Positions 1 to 12,384 of a stretch of 64,000 nt of DNA are shown piece by piece (the first letter of the stretch is position 1; the number at the start of each line of letters is the position of its first letter). Both the position numbers and the translations under genes were made by a program. This stretch comes from Dama dama (taxonomy: Eukaryota > Chordata > Mammalia > Artiodactyla > Cervidae). The notes beneath the pieces are model-generated. The model was not told the origin of the DNA. It did not search any database and saw only the letters and a list, made by a program, of their open reading frames with translations. The DNA lies in contig NW_026870907.1 in the NCBI RefSeq assembly GCF_033118175.1, positions 248,001-312,000 on the forward strand, written 5' to 3'.

Positions 1-1830
1 CCCTTTCCACGTGCCACAGGGATCCTGGTACTCCTATCCATTTTCACGAGGAGTCAGGCATCGTCTCCTTTGGAAGCATTGATCTCCGCGGACATCTCGA
101 GTTTTCAAGGGATGTGAGGCCTCCCGTCGCGATAGGCGGAGAACTAGGTCTTTCTCTGTGGTCTCCACAGGGGATTCAGACATCCCTTCGTCTTGCGAGA
201 TGCAAGACGAGCCTGCATTCAATTCACTGCAGGGATATCCGGCCTTACTTCGAGTCAGAGCATCTCGGTGTCCATTCCACTTGAGGCCACAAACTCAGGG
301 TCCCTCTCACATACCTGTAGCTGAGAGAAGCCTCCTCTTGAGGTGCTTGTGGAAAGTTGGTATTCCTCTTGAGTTGAAGCCAGGGACTAAGCTCTCATCT
401 CGAGTTGATTTGCGGTCCAAGGAGCCCTTTCGTGTTGCTCCAGTCACCTCAGGATCCCTCTAGACTTGAGACAGTGATCTTGGGTTTTCTCTGGAGTGCC
501 ATCAAGGAAATCAAGGCTCCTTTCACGTTTGATGTGGAACACCGAATTGCTCTGCACGCAGTGCAGGGGAATAGGGCCTCATCTCGCGGCGAGGGGGAAG
601 TCTCATGGTTTTTCTCGAGTGTGGCCGGAACCTGCGGTATATTCTAGAGTTACGACTGGGAGGGCCCTTCCAGACACGAGTTTTTTCACTAACGTCAGGA
701 CTCCTGCCTAGGTGCGAGGGACAACTCGGGATTCTCCTTGATTCTTGGCATGACAATTGGGATGCGTATCCACGTGAGGCGGGAGACCCAGGGTCCCTTT
801 CCACGTGCCACAGGGATCCTGGGACTCCTATCCATTTTCAAGAGGTGTCAGGCATCGTCTCCTTTGGAAACATTGATCTCCGCGGACCTCTCGAGTTTTC
901 AAAGGATGTGAGGCCTCCGGTCGCGATGAGGCGGAGGACTAGGTCTTTCTCTGTGGTCTCCACAGCGGATTCAGACATCCCTTCGTCTTGGGAGATGCAA
1001 GACGAGCCTGCATTCAATTCACTACAGGGATATCCGGCCTTACTTCGAGTCAGAGCATCTCGGTGTCCATTCCACTTGAGGCCCCAAACTCAGGGTCCCT
1101 CTAACATACCAGTATCTGAGAGAAGCCTCCTCTTGAGGTGCTTGTGGAAAGTTGGTATTCCTCTTGAGTCGAAGCCAGGGACTAAGCTCTCATCTCGAGT
1201 TGATTTGGGGTCCACGAGAACCTTCGTGTTGCTGCAGTGACCTCAGGATCCCTCTAGACTTGAGACAGTGATCTTGGGTTTTCTCTGGAGTGCCATCAAG
1301 GAAAGCAAGGCTCCTTTCACGTTTGATGTGGAACACGGAATTGCTCTGCACGCAGTGCAGGGGAATCGGGCCTCATCTCGCGGCGAGGGGGAAGTCTCAT
1401 GCTTTTTCTCGAGTTGTGGCCGGAACCTGGGATATATTCTCGAGTTACGACGGGGAGGGCCCTTCCAGACACGTGTTTGTTCAGCGACGTCAGGACCCCT
1501 GCCTAGGTGTGAGGGACACCTCGGCATTCTCCTCGAGTCTTTGCCTTGCAATTGGGCCGCGTCTCCACGTGAGTCGGGAGACCCAGGGTCCCTTTCCACA
1601 TGCTACCGATATCCTGGGACTCCTATCCATTTTCAAGAGGAGTCAGGCATCGTCTCCTTTGGAAGCATTGATCTCCGCGGACCTCTCGAATTTTCAAAGG
1701 ATGCGCGGCCTCCGGACGCGATGAGGAGGAAAATTAGGTCTTTCTCTGTGGTCTCCACAGGGGATTCAGACATCCCTTCGTCTTGGGAGATGCAAGACGA
1801 GCCTGCTTTCAATTCACTGCAGGGATATCC
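1..1830 (+). repeat. Left copy of a 13-monomer displaced duplication (D1)
   Basis: This stretch matches 10,332 to about 12,150 at a constant offset of 10,331 bp (13 monomers), with only scattered single-base differences. Examples are t/g in 'cctggtactcc' near 29, t/c in 'gagttgaagcc' near 370 and a/c near 420. Shared rare variants include 'tcacgaggag', 'ttttttcactaacgtc', 'tctccacagcgg' and 'gaggaggaaaattagg'. The match already holds at base 1, so the duplicated block probably begins left of the window. It ends near 1,830, where the two copies switch to different monomer types. Confidence 0.85.
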
Positions 1831-4800
1831 GGCCTTATTTCGAGTCAGAGCATCTCGGTGTCCATTCGACTTGAGGCCACAAACTCAGGGTCCCTCTCAC
1901 AAACCTGTAGCTGAGAGAAGCCTCCTCTTGAGGTGCTTGTGGAAAGTTGGTATTCCTCTTGAGTCGAAGCCAGGGACTAAGCTCTCATTTCGAGTTGATT
2001 TGGGGTCCAAGGAGCCCTTTCCTTTTGCTCCAGTGACCTCAGGATCCCTCTAGACTTGAGACAGTGATCTTGGGTTTTCTCTGGAGTGCCATCAAGGAAA
2101 TCAAGGCTCCTTTCACTTTTGATGTGGAACACGGAATTGCTCTGCATGCAGTGCAGGGGAATCGGGCCTCATCTCGCGGCGAGGGGGAAGTCTCATGGTT
2201 TTTCTCGAGTTGCAGCCGGAACCTGGGGTATATTCTCGAGTTACGACGGGGAGGGCCCTTATAGACACGTGTTTGTTCAGCGACGTCAGGACTCCTGCCT
2301 AGGTGCGAGGGACACCTCGGGATTCTCCTCGAGTCTTGGCATGGCAATGGGGACGCGTCTCCACGTGAGGCGGGAGACCCAGGGTCCCTTTCCACGTGCC
2401 ACAGGGATCCTGGGACTCCTATCCATTTTCAAGAGGAGTCAGGCATCGTCTCCTTTGGAAGCATCGATCTCCGCGGACCTCTCGAGTTTTCAAAGGATGT
2501 GAGGCCTCCGGGCGTGACGAGGCGGACGACTAGGTCTTTCTCCGTGGTCTCCACAGGAGATTCAGACATCCCTTCGTCTTGGGAGATGCAAGACGAGCCT
2601 GCATTCAATTCACTGCAGGGATATCCGGCCTTACTTCGAGTCAGAGCATCTCAGTGTCCATTCCACTTGAGGCCACAATCTCAGGGTGCCTCTCACATAC
2701 CTGCAGCTGAGAGAAGCCTCCTCTTGAGGTGCTTGTGGAAAGTTGGTATTCCTCTTGAGTCGAAGCCAGGGTCTAAGCTCTCATCTCGAGTTGATTTCGG
2801 GTCCATGGAGCCCTTTTGTGTTGCTCCAGTGACCTCAGGATCCCTCTAGACTTGAGACAGTGATCTTGGGTTTTCTATGGAGTGCCATCAAGGAAATCAA
2901 GGCTCCTTTCACGTTTGATGTGGAACACGGAATTTCTCTGCACGCAGGGCAGGGGAATCGGGCCTCATCTCGCGGCGAGGGGGAAGTCTCATGGTTTTTC
3001 TCGAGTTGCGGCCGGAACCTGCTGTATAATCTCGAGTTATGACGGGGCGGTCCCTTCCAGACACGTGTTTGTTCAGCGACGTCAGGACTCCTGCCTACAT
3101 GCGAGGGACACTTCGGTATTCTCCTCGAGTCTTGGCATGGCAATTGGGATGCGTCTCCACATGAGGCGGGAGACCCAGGGTCCCTTTCCACGTTCCACAG
3201 GGATCCTGGGACTCCTATCCATTTTCAAGAGGAGTCAGGCATCGTCTCCTTTGGAAGCATTGATCTCCGCCGACCTCTCGAGTTTTCAAAGGATGTGAGG
3301 CCTCCGGTCGCGATGAGATGGAGAGCTAGGTCTTTCTCTGTTGTGTCCACAGGGGATTCAGACATCCCTTCGGCTTGGGAGATGCAAGACGAGCCTGCAT
3401 TCAATTCACTGCAGGGATATTCAGCCTTACTTCGAGTCAGAGCATCTCAGTGTCCATTCCACTTGAGGCCAAAAACTCAGGGTCCGTCTCACATACATGT
3501 AGCTGAGAGAAGCCTCCTCTTGAGGTGCTTGTGGAAAGTTGGTATTCCTCTTGATTCGAAGCCAGGGAATAAGTTCTCATCTCGAGTTGATTTGGGGTCC
3601 AGGGAGCCCTTTCGTGTTGCTCCAGTGTCCTCAGGATCCCACTAGACTTGAGACAGTGATCTTGGGTTTTCTCTGGAGTGCCATCAAGGAAATCAAGGCT
3701 CCTTTCACGTTTGATGTGGAACACGGAATTGCTCTGCACGCAGTGCAGGGGAATCGGGCCTCATCTCGCGGCGAGGGGGAAGTCTCATGGTTTTTCTCGA
3801 GTAGCGGCCGGAACCTGGGGTATATTCTCGAGTTACGCAGGGAAGGGCCCTTCCAGACACGTGTTTGTTCAGCGACGTCAGGACTCCTGCCTAGGTGCGA
3901 GGGACACCTCGGGATTCTCCTCGAGTCTTGGCATGGCAATTGGGACGCGTCTCCACGTGAGGCGGGAGACCCAGCGTCCCTTTCCACGTGCCACAGGGAT
4001 CCTGGGACTCCTATCTATTTTCAAGAGGAGTTAGGCGTCGTCTCCTTTGGAAACATTGATCTCCGCGGACCTCTCGAGTTTTCAAAGGATGTGAGGCCTC
4101 CGGTCGCGATGAGTCGGAGGACTAGGTCTTTCTCTGTGGTCTCCACAGGGGATACAGACATCCCTTCGTCTTGGGAGATGCAAGACGAGCCTGCATTCAA
4201 TTCACTGCAGGGATATCCGGCTTATTTCGAGTCAGAGCATCTCGGTGTCCATTCCACTTGAGGCCACAAACTCAGGGTCCCTCTCACATACCTGTAGCTG
4301 AGAGAAGCCTCCTTTTGAGGTGCTTGTGGAAAGTTGGTATTCCTCTTGAGCCGGAGCCAGGGACTAAGCTCTCATCTCGAGTTGATTTGCGGTCCACGGA
4401 GCCCTTTCGTGTTGCTACAGTTACTTTAGGATCCCTCTAGACTTGAGACAGTGATCTTGGTTTTCTCTGGAGTGCCATCAAGGAAATCAAGGCTCCTTTC
4501 ACGTTTGATGTGGAACATGGAATTTCTCTGCACGCAGGGCAGGGGAATCGGGCCTCATCTCGCGGCGAGGGGGAAGTCTCATGGTTTTTCTCGAGTTGCG
4601 GCCGGAACCTGCTGTATAATCTCGAGTTACGACGGGGCGGTCCCTTCCAGACACGTGTTTGTTCAGCGACGTCAGGACTCCTGCCTACATGCGAGGGACA
4701 CTTCGGTATTCTCCTCGAGTCTTGGCATGGCAATTGGGATGCGTCTCCACATGAGGCGGGAGACCAGGGTCCCTTTCCACGTTCCACAGGGATCCTGGGA

Positions 4801-7800
4801 CTCCTATCCATTTTCAAGAGGAGTCAGGCATCGTCTCCTTTGGAAGCATTGATCTCCGCGGACCTCTCGAGTTTTCAAAGGATGTGAGGCCTCCGGTCGC
4901 GATGAGATGGAGAGCTAGGTCTTTCTCTGTTGTGTCCACAGGGGATTCAGACATCCCTTCGGCTTGGGAGATGCAAGACGAGCCTGCATTCAATTCACTG
5001 CAGGGATATCCGGCCTTACTTCGAGTCAGAGCATCTCGGTGTCCATTCCACATGAGGCCACAAACTCAGGGTCCCTATCACATATTGTAGCTGAGAGAAG
5101 CCTACTCTTGAGGTGCTTGTGGAAAGTTGGTATTCCTCTTGAGTCGAAGCCAGGGAATAAGCTCTCATCTCGAGTTGATTTGGGGTCAACGGAGCATTTT
5201 CATTTTGCTCCAGTGACCTCAGGATCCCTCTAGACTTGAGACAGTGATCTTGGGTTTTTCTGGAGTGCCATCAAGGAAATCAAGGCTCCTTTCACGTTTG
5301 ATGTGGAACACGGAATTGCTCTGCACGCAGTGCAGGGGAATCGGGCCTCATCTCACGGCGAGGGGGAAGTCTCATGGTTTTTCTCGAGTTGCGGCCAGAA
5401 CCTGGGTTATATTCTCGACTTACGACGGGCAGGGCCCTTCCAGACAAGTATTTGTTCAGCGACGTCAGGACTCCTGCCTAGGTGCGAGGGACAAATCCGG
5501 ATTCCCAAAAAGTCTTGGCATGGCAACTGGGACGCGTCTCCACATGAGGCGGGATACCCCGGGTCCCTTTCCACGTGCCACGGGATCCTGGGACTCCTAT
5601 CCATTTTCAAGAGGAGTCAGGCATCGTCTCCTTTGGAAGCATTGATCTCCGCGGACCTCTCGAGTTTTCAAAGGATGTGAGGCCTCCTGTCGCGATGAGG
5701 CGGAGTTCTAGGTCTTTCTCTGTCGTCTACAAAGGGGATTCAGACATCCCTTCGTCTTGGGAGATGCAAGACGAGCCTGCATTCAATTCACTGCAGGGAT
5801 ATTCGGCCTTACTTCGAGTCAGAGCATCTCAGTGTCCATTCCACTTGAGGCCAAAAACTCAGGGTCCGTCTCACATACATGTAGCTGAGAGAAGCCTCCT
5901 CTTGAGGTGCTTGTGGAAAGTTGGTATTCCTCTTGATTCGAAGCCAGGGAATAAGTTCTCATCTCGAGTTGATTTGGGGTCCAGGGAGCCCTTTCGTGTT
6001 GCTCCAGTGTCCTCAGGATCCCACTAGACTTGAGACAGTGATCTTGGGTTTTCTCTGGAGTGCCATCAAGGAAATCAAGGCTCCTTTCACGTTTGATGTG
6101 GAACACGGAATTGCTCTGCACGCAGTGCAGGGGAATCGGGCCTCATCTCGCGGCGAGGAGGAAGTCTCATGGTTTTTCTCGAGTAGCGGCCGGAACCTGG
6201 GGTATATTCTCGAGTTACGCAGGGAAGGGCCCTTCCAGACACGTGTTTGTTCAGCGACGTCAGGACTCCTCCCTAGGTGCGAGGGACACCTCGGGATTCT
6301 CCTCGAGTCTTGTCATGGCAATTGGGACGCGTCTCCACGTGAGGCGGGAAACCCAGTGTCCCTTTCAACGTGCCACAGGGATCCTGGTACTCCTATCCAT
6401 TTTCAAGAGGAGTCAGTCATCGTCTCCTTTGGAAACATTGATCTCCGCGGACCTCTTGAGTTTTCAAATGATGTGAGGCCTCCGGTCGCAAGGAGGCAGA
6501 GAACTAGGTCTTTCTCTGTGGTCTCCACAGGGGATGAGACATCCCTTCGTCCTGGGAGATGCAAAACGAGCCTGCATTCAATTCACTGCAGGGATATCCG
6601 GCCTTACTTCGAGTCAGAGCATCTCGGTGTCCATTCCACTTGAGGCCACAAACTCAGGGTCCCTCTCATATACCTGTAGCTGAGAGAAGCCTCCTCTTGA
6701 GGTGCTTGTGGAAAGTTGGTATTCCTCTTGAGTCAAAGCCAGGGACTAAGCTCTCATCTCGAGTTGATTTGGGGTCCACTTAGACCTTTCTTGTTGCTAC
6801 AGTGACCTCAGGATCCCTCTAGACTTGAGGCAGTGATCTTGGATTTCCTCTGGAGTGTCATCAAGGAAATCAAGGCTCCTTTCACATTTGATGTGGAACA
6901 AGGAATTGCTCTGCACGCAGTGCACGGGAATCGGGCCTCATCTCTTGGCGAGGGGGAAGTCTTATGGATTTTCTCGAGTTGCGGCCAGAACCTCGGGTAT
7001 ATTGTCGATTTATGACGGGGAGGGCCCTTAAAGATACTGATTTTTCAGCGATGTCAGGACTCCTGCCTAGGTGCGAGGGATGCCTCGGGATTCTCCTCGA
7101 GTCTTGGCATGGCAATTGGGACGCATCTCCACGTGAGGCGGGAAACTGAGTGTCCCTTTCCACATGCCACATGGATCCTGGGACTCCTATCCATTTTCAA
7201 GAAGAGTCAGGCATCGTCTCCTTTGGAAGCATTGATTTCCGCGGACCTCTCGAGTTTTCAAATGATGTGAGGCCTCCAGTCGCAATGAGACGGAGAACTC
7301 GGTCTTTCTCTGTGGTCTCCACAGGGGATGAGACATCCCTTCGTCCTGGGAGATGTAAAACGAGCCTGCATTCAATTCACTGCAGGCATATCCGGCCTTA
7401 CTTCGAGTCAGGGCATCTCGGTGTCCATTCCACTTGAGGCCACAAACTCAGGGTCCCTCTCACATACCTGTAGCTGAGAGAAGCCTCCTCTTGAGGTTCT
7501 TGTGGAAAGTTAGTATTCCTCTTGAGTATAATCCAGGAAATAAGCTCTCATCTCGAGTTGATTTGGGGTCCACACAGCCCTTTCGTGTTGCTACAGTGAC
7601 CTCAGGATCCCTTTAGACTTGAGACAGTGATCTTGGGTTTTCTCTGGAGTGCCATCAGGGAAATCAAGGCTCCTTTCCCGTTTGATGTGGAACACGGAAT
7701 TGCTCTGCATGCAGTGCAGGGGAATCGGGCCTCATCTCTCGGCGAGGGGGAAGTGTCATGGTTTTTCTCGAGTTGCGGCCGGAACCTGGGGTATATTCTC

Positions 7801-10331
7801 GAGTTACGACGGGGAAGGCCCTTCCAGACACGAGTTTGTTCAGCGAAGTCAGGACTCGGGCCTAGGTGCGAGGGACACCTCGGGATTCTCCTCGAGTCTT
7901 GGCATGGCAATTGGGACGCGTCTCCACGTGAAGCGGGAGACCCAGGGACCCTTTCCACGTGCCACAGTGATCCTGGGACTCCTATCCATTTTCAAGAGGA
8001 GTCATGCATCGTCTCCTTTGGAAGCATTGATCTCCGCGGACCTCTCGAGTTTTCAAAGGATGTGAGGCCTCCGGTCGTGATGAGGTGGAGAGCTAGGTCT
8101 TTCTCTCTGGTGTCCACAGGGGATTCAGACATCCCTTCGGCTTGGGAGATGCAAGACGAGCCTGCATTCAATTCACTGCAGGGATATCCGGCCTTACTTC
8201 GAGTCAGAGCATCTCGGTGTCCATTCCACATGAGGCCACAAACTCAGGGTCCCTATCACATACTGTAGCTGAGAGTAGCCTCCTCTTGAGGTTCTTATGG
8301 AAAGTTGGTATTCCTCTTGAGTCGAAGCCAGGGAATAAGCTCTCATTTCGAGTTGATTTGGGGTCAATGGAGGATTTTCATTTTGCTCCAGTTACCTCAG
8401 GATCCCTCTAGACTTGAGACAGTGATCTTGGGTTTTTTCTGGAGTGCCATCAAGGAAATCAAGGCTCCTTTCACGTTTGATGTGGAACACGGAATTGCTC
8501 TACACACAGTGCAGGGGAATCGGGCCCCAACTCACGGCGAGGGGGAAGTCTCATGGTTTTTCTCGAGTTGCGGCCGGAACCTGGGGTATATTCTCGAGTT
8601 ACAACGGGGAGGGCCCTTCCAGATACGTGTTTGTTCAGGGACGTCAGGACTCCTCTCTAGGTGCGAGGGACACCTCGGGATTCTCCTCGAGTCTTGGCAT
8701 GGCAATTGGGACACGTCTCCACGTGAGGCGGGAGACCCAAGGTCCCTTTCCACGTGCCACAGGAATCCTGGGACTCCTATCCATTTTCAAGAGGCGTCAG
8801 GCATCGTCTCCTTTGGAAGCGTTGATCTCCGCGAACCTCTCGAGTTTTCAAAGATGTGAGGCCTCAGGTCGCGATGAGTCGGAAACTAGGTCTTTCTCTG
8901 TGGTCTCCACTGGGGATTCAGACATCCCTTCCTCTTGGGAGATGCAAGATGAGCCTGCATTCAATTCACTGCAGGGATATCCGACCTTAATTCGAGTCAG
9001 AGCATCTCGGTGTCCATTCCACTTGAGGCCACAAACTCAGGGTCCCTCTCACATACCTGTAGCTGAGAGAAGCCGTCTCTTGAGGTGCTTGTGGAAAGTT
9101 GGTATTCCTCTTGAGTCGAAGCCAGACACTAAGCTCTCAACTCGAGTCGATTTGGGGTCCACGGAGCCCTTTCGTGTTGCTCCATTGACCTCAGGATCCC
9201 TCTAGACGTGAGACAGTGATCTTGGGTTTTCTCTGGAGTGCCATCAAGGCAATCAAGGCTCCATTCACTTTTGATATGGAACATGGAATTGCTCTGCACG
9301 CAGTGCAGGGGAATCGGGCCTCATCTCGCGGTGAGGGGGAAGTCTCATGTTTTTTCTCGTGTTGCGGCCGGAACCTGGGGTGTAATCTCGAGATCGACGG
9401 TTAGGGCCCTTCCAGACACGTGTTTGTTTAGCGATGTCAGGACTCCTGCCTAGGTGCGAGGGACAACTCGGGATTCTCCTCGAGCCTTGGCATGGCAATT
9501 GGGACACGTCTCCACGTGAGTCGGTAGACCCAATGTCCCTTTCCACGTGCCACAGTGATCCTGGGACTCCTATCCATTTTCAAGAGGAGTCAGGCATCGT
9601 CTCCTTTGGAAGCATTGATCTCCGCGGACCTCTCGAGTTTTCAAAGGATGTCATGTTCAAGTCGCGATGAGGCGGAGAACTAGGTCTTTCTCTGTGGTCT
9701 CCACAGGGGATTCAGACATCCCTTCGTCTTGGGAGATGCAAGACGAGCCTGCATTCAATTCACTGAAGGGATATCCGGTCTTACTTCGAGTCAGAATATC
9801 TCGGTGTCCATTCCACTTGAGGCCACAAACTCAGGGTCCCTCTCACATACCTGTAGCTGAGAGAAGCCTCCTCTTGAGGTGCTTGTGGAAAGTTGGTATT
9901 CCTCTTGAGTCGAAGCCAGGGACTAAGCTCTCATCTCAAGTTGATTTGGGGTACACGGAGCCCTTTCGTGTTGGTACAGTGACCTCAGGATCCCTCTAGA
10001 CGTGAGACAGTGATCATGGGTTTTCTCTGGAGTGCCATCAAGAAAATCAATGCTCCTTTCACGTTTGATGTGGAACACGGAATTGCTCTGCACGCAGTGC
10101 AGGGGAATCGGGCCTCATCTCGCGGCGAGGGGGAAGTCTCACGGTTTGTCTCGAGATGTGGCCGGACCCTGGGGTATATTCTCGAGTTACGACGCGGAGG
10201 GCCCTTCCAGACACGTGTTTGTTCAGCGACGTCAGGACTCCTGCCTATATGCGAGGGACAACTCGGGATTCTCCTCGAGTCTTGGCATGGCAATTGGGAC
10301 GCGTCTCCACGTGAGGCGGGAGACCCAGGGT
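1831..10331 (+). repeat. Heterogeneous monomers with short local duplications
   Basis: About 10-11 diverged monomers lie here without one regular long period. Local echoes are visible. 2,835-3,350 resembles 4,437-4,945 (two monomers apart; shared 'cacgcagggcagg' and 'gagatggagagctagg'). 3,400-3,960 resembles 5,790-6,340 (three monomers minus 6 bp; shared 'gagtagcggccgg' and 'ttacgcagggaag'). 4,960-5,260 resembles 8,140-8,440 (four monomers; shared 'ccacatgaggcc' and 'ttttcattttgctcc'). The neighbours near 6,520 and 7,313 share a 'ggggatgagacatccc' deletion. I see no unique sequence or gene in this interval. Confidence 0.85.
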
Positions 10332-12384
10332 CCCTTTCCACGTGCCACAGGGATCCTGGGACTCCTATCCATTTTCACGAGGAGTCAGGCATCGTCTCCT
10401 TTGGAAGCATTGATCTCCGCGGACATCTCGAGTTTTCAAGGGATGTGAGGCCTCCCGTCGCGATAGTCGGAGAATTAGGTCTTTCTCTGTGGTCTCCACA
10501 GGGGATTCAGACATCCCTTCGTCTTGCGAGATGCAAGACGAGCCTGCATTCAATTCACTGCAGGGATATCCGGCCTTACTTCGAGTCAGAGCATCTCGGT
10601 GTCCATTCCACTTGAGGTCACAAACTCAGGGTCCCTCTCACATACCTGTAGCTGAGAGAAGCCTCCTCTTGAGGTGCTTGTGGAAAGTTGGTATTCCTCT
10701 TGAGTCGAAGCCAGGGACTAAGCTCTCATCTCGAGTTGATTTGCGGTCCACGGAGCCCTTTCGTGTTGCTCCAGTCACCTCAGGATCCCTCTAGACTTGA
10801 GACAGTGATCTTGGGTTTTCTCTGGAGTGCCATCAAGGAAATCAAGGCTCCTTTCACGTTTGATGTGGAACACCGAATTGCTCTGCACGCAGTGCAGGGG
10901 AATAGGGCCTCATCTCGCGGCGAGGGGGAAGTCTCATGGTTTTTCTCGAGTGTGGCCGGAACCTGCGGTATATTCTAGAGTTACGACTGGGAGGGCCCTT
11001 CCAGACACGAGTTTTTTCACTAACGTCAGGACTCCTGCCTAGGTGCGAGGGACAACTCGGGATTCTCCTTGATTCTTGGCATGGCAATTGGGACGCGTAT
11101 CCACGTGAGGCGGGAGACCCAGGGTCCCTTTCCACGTGCCACAGGGATCCTGGGACTCCTATCCATTTTCAAGAGGAGTCAGGCATCGTCTCCTTTGGAA
11201 ACATTGATCTCCGCGGACCTCTCGAGTTTTCAAAGGATGTGAGGCCTCCGGTCGCGATGAGGCGGAGGACTAGGTCTTTCTCTGTGGTCTCCACAGCGGA
11301 TTCAGACATCCCTTCGTCTTGGGAGATGCAAGACGAGCCTGCATTCAATTCACTACAGGGATATCCGGCCTTACTTCGAGTCAGAGCATCTCGGTGTCCA
11401 TTCCACTTGAGGCCCCAAACTCAGGGTCCCTCTAACATACCAGTAGCTGAGAGAAGCCTCCTCTTGAGGTGCTTGTGGAAAGTTGGTATTCCTCTTGAGT
11501 CGAAGCCAGGGACTAAGCTCTCATCTCGAGTTGATTTGGGGTCCACGAGAACCTTCGTGTTGCTGCAGTGACCTCAGGATCCCTCTAGACTTGAGACAGT
11601 GATGTTGGGTTTTCTCTGGAGTGCCATCAAGGAAAGCAAGGCTCCTTTCACGTTTGATGTGGAACACGGAATTGCTCTGCACGCAGTGCAGGGGAATCGG
11701 GCCTCATCTCGCGGCGAGGGGGAAGTCTCATGCTTTTTCTCGAGTTGTGGCCGGAACCTGGGATATATTCTCGAGTTACGACGGGGAGGGCCCTTCCAGA
11801 CACGTGTTTGTTCAGCGACGTCAGGACCCCTGCCTAGGTGTGAGGGACACCTCGGCATTCTCCTCGAGTCTTTGCCTTGCAATTGGGCCGCGTCTCCACG
11901 TGAGTCGGGAGACCCAGGGTCCCTTTCCACGTGCTACCGATATCCTGGGACTCCTATCCATTTTCAAGAGGAGTCAGGCATCGTCTCCTTTGGAAGCATT
12001 GATCTCCGCGGACCTCTCGAATTTTCAAAGGATGTGCGGCCTCCGGACGCGATGAGGAGGAAAATTAGGTCTTTCTCTGTGGTCTCCACAGGGGATTCAG
12101 ACATCCCTTCGTCTTGGGAGATGCAAGACGAGCCTGCTTTCAATTCACTGCAGGGATATCCGGCCTTACTTCGAGTCAGAGCATTTCAGTGTCCATTCCA
12201 CTTGAGGCCACAATCTCAGGGTGCCTCTCACATACCTGCAGCTGAGAGAAGCCTCCTCTTGAGGTGCTTGTGGAAAGTTGGTATTCCTCTTGAGTCGAAG
12301 CCAGGGTCTAAGCTCTCATCTCGAGTTGATTTCGGGTCCATGGAGCCCTTTGGTGTTGCTCCAGTGACCTCAGGATCCCTCTAG
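10332..12384 (+). repeat. Right copy of the 13-monomer duplication (D2), with hybrid end
   Basis: 10,332 to about 12,150 repeats 1-1,820 at offset 10,331. At about 12,150-12,180 the match changes partner. From there to 12,384 it follows about 2,625-2,849 at offset 9,535, exactly one monomer (796 bp) less. The switch is seen in 'cagtgtccattcc', 'caatctcagggtgcc' and 'acctgcagctgag', which are absent near 1,850 but present near 2,650. The monomer here is therefore a hybrid of two neighbouring monomer types, as expected from out-of-register exchange. Confidence 0.8.

Noticed and set aside
64..70. Possible promoters, such as the TATA-like 'ggtatattc' in each monomer, or terminators.
   Set aside because: The motif is short, occurs in every monomer and has no gene downstream. 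Nothing distinguishes it from chance.
1268..2053. Long open reading frames of 200-261 codons on the + strand (also at 11,599, 16,368, 24,310, 35,441, 43,389, 53,736 and others), which might look like a multigene protein family.
   Set aside because: Each covers about one satellite monomer, starts at a GTG (GTG ATC TTG in most of them) and ends at the same 'ccctctag' TAG in the next monomer. Overlapping frames on both strands are equally open, indels of 1-9 bp between monomers break them freely, and there is no codon structure, conserved domain or splice context. The openness is a by-product of the monomer's base composition and repetition.
2039..2395. Recurrent 118-codon minus-strand reading frame present in many monomers.
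   Set aside because: It is the reverse reading of the same satellite segment, with the same boundaries in every monomer and frequent stops and frameshifts in other copies. The translation is low-complexity Arg/Pro/Ser-rich with no recognisable domain.
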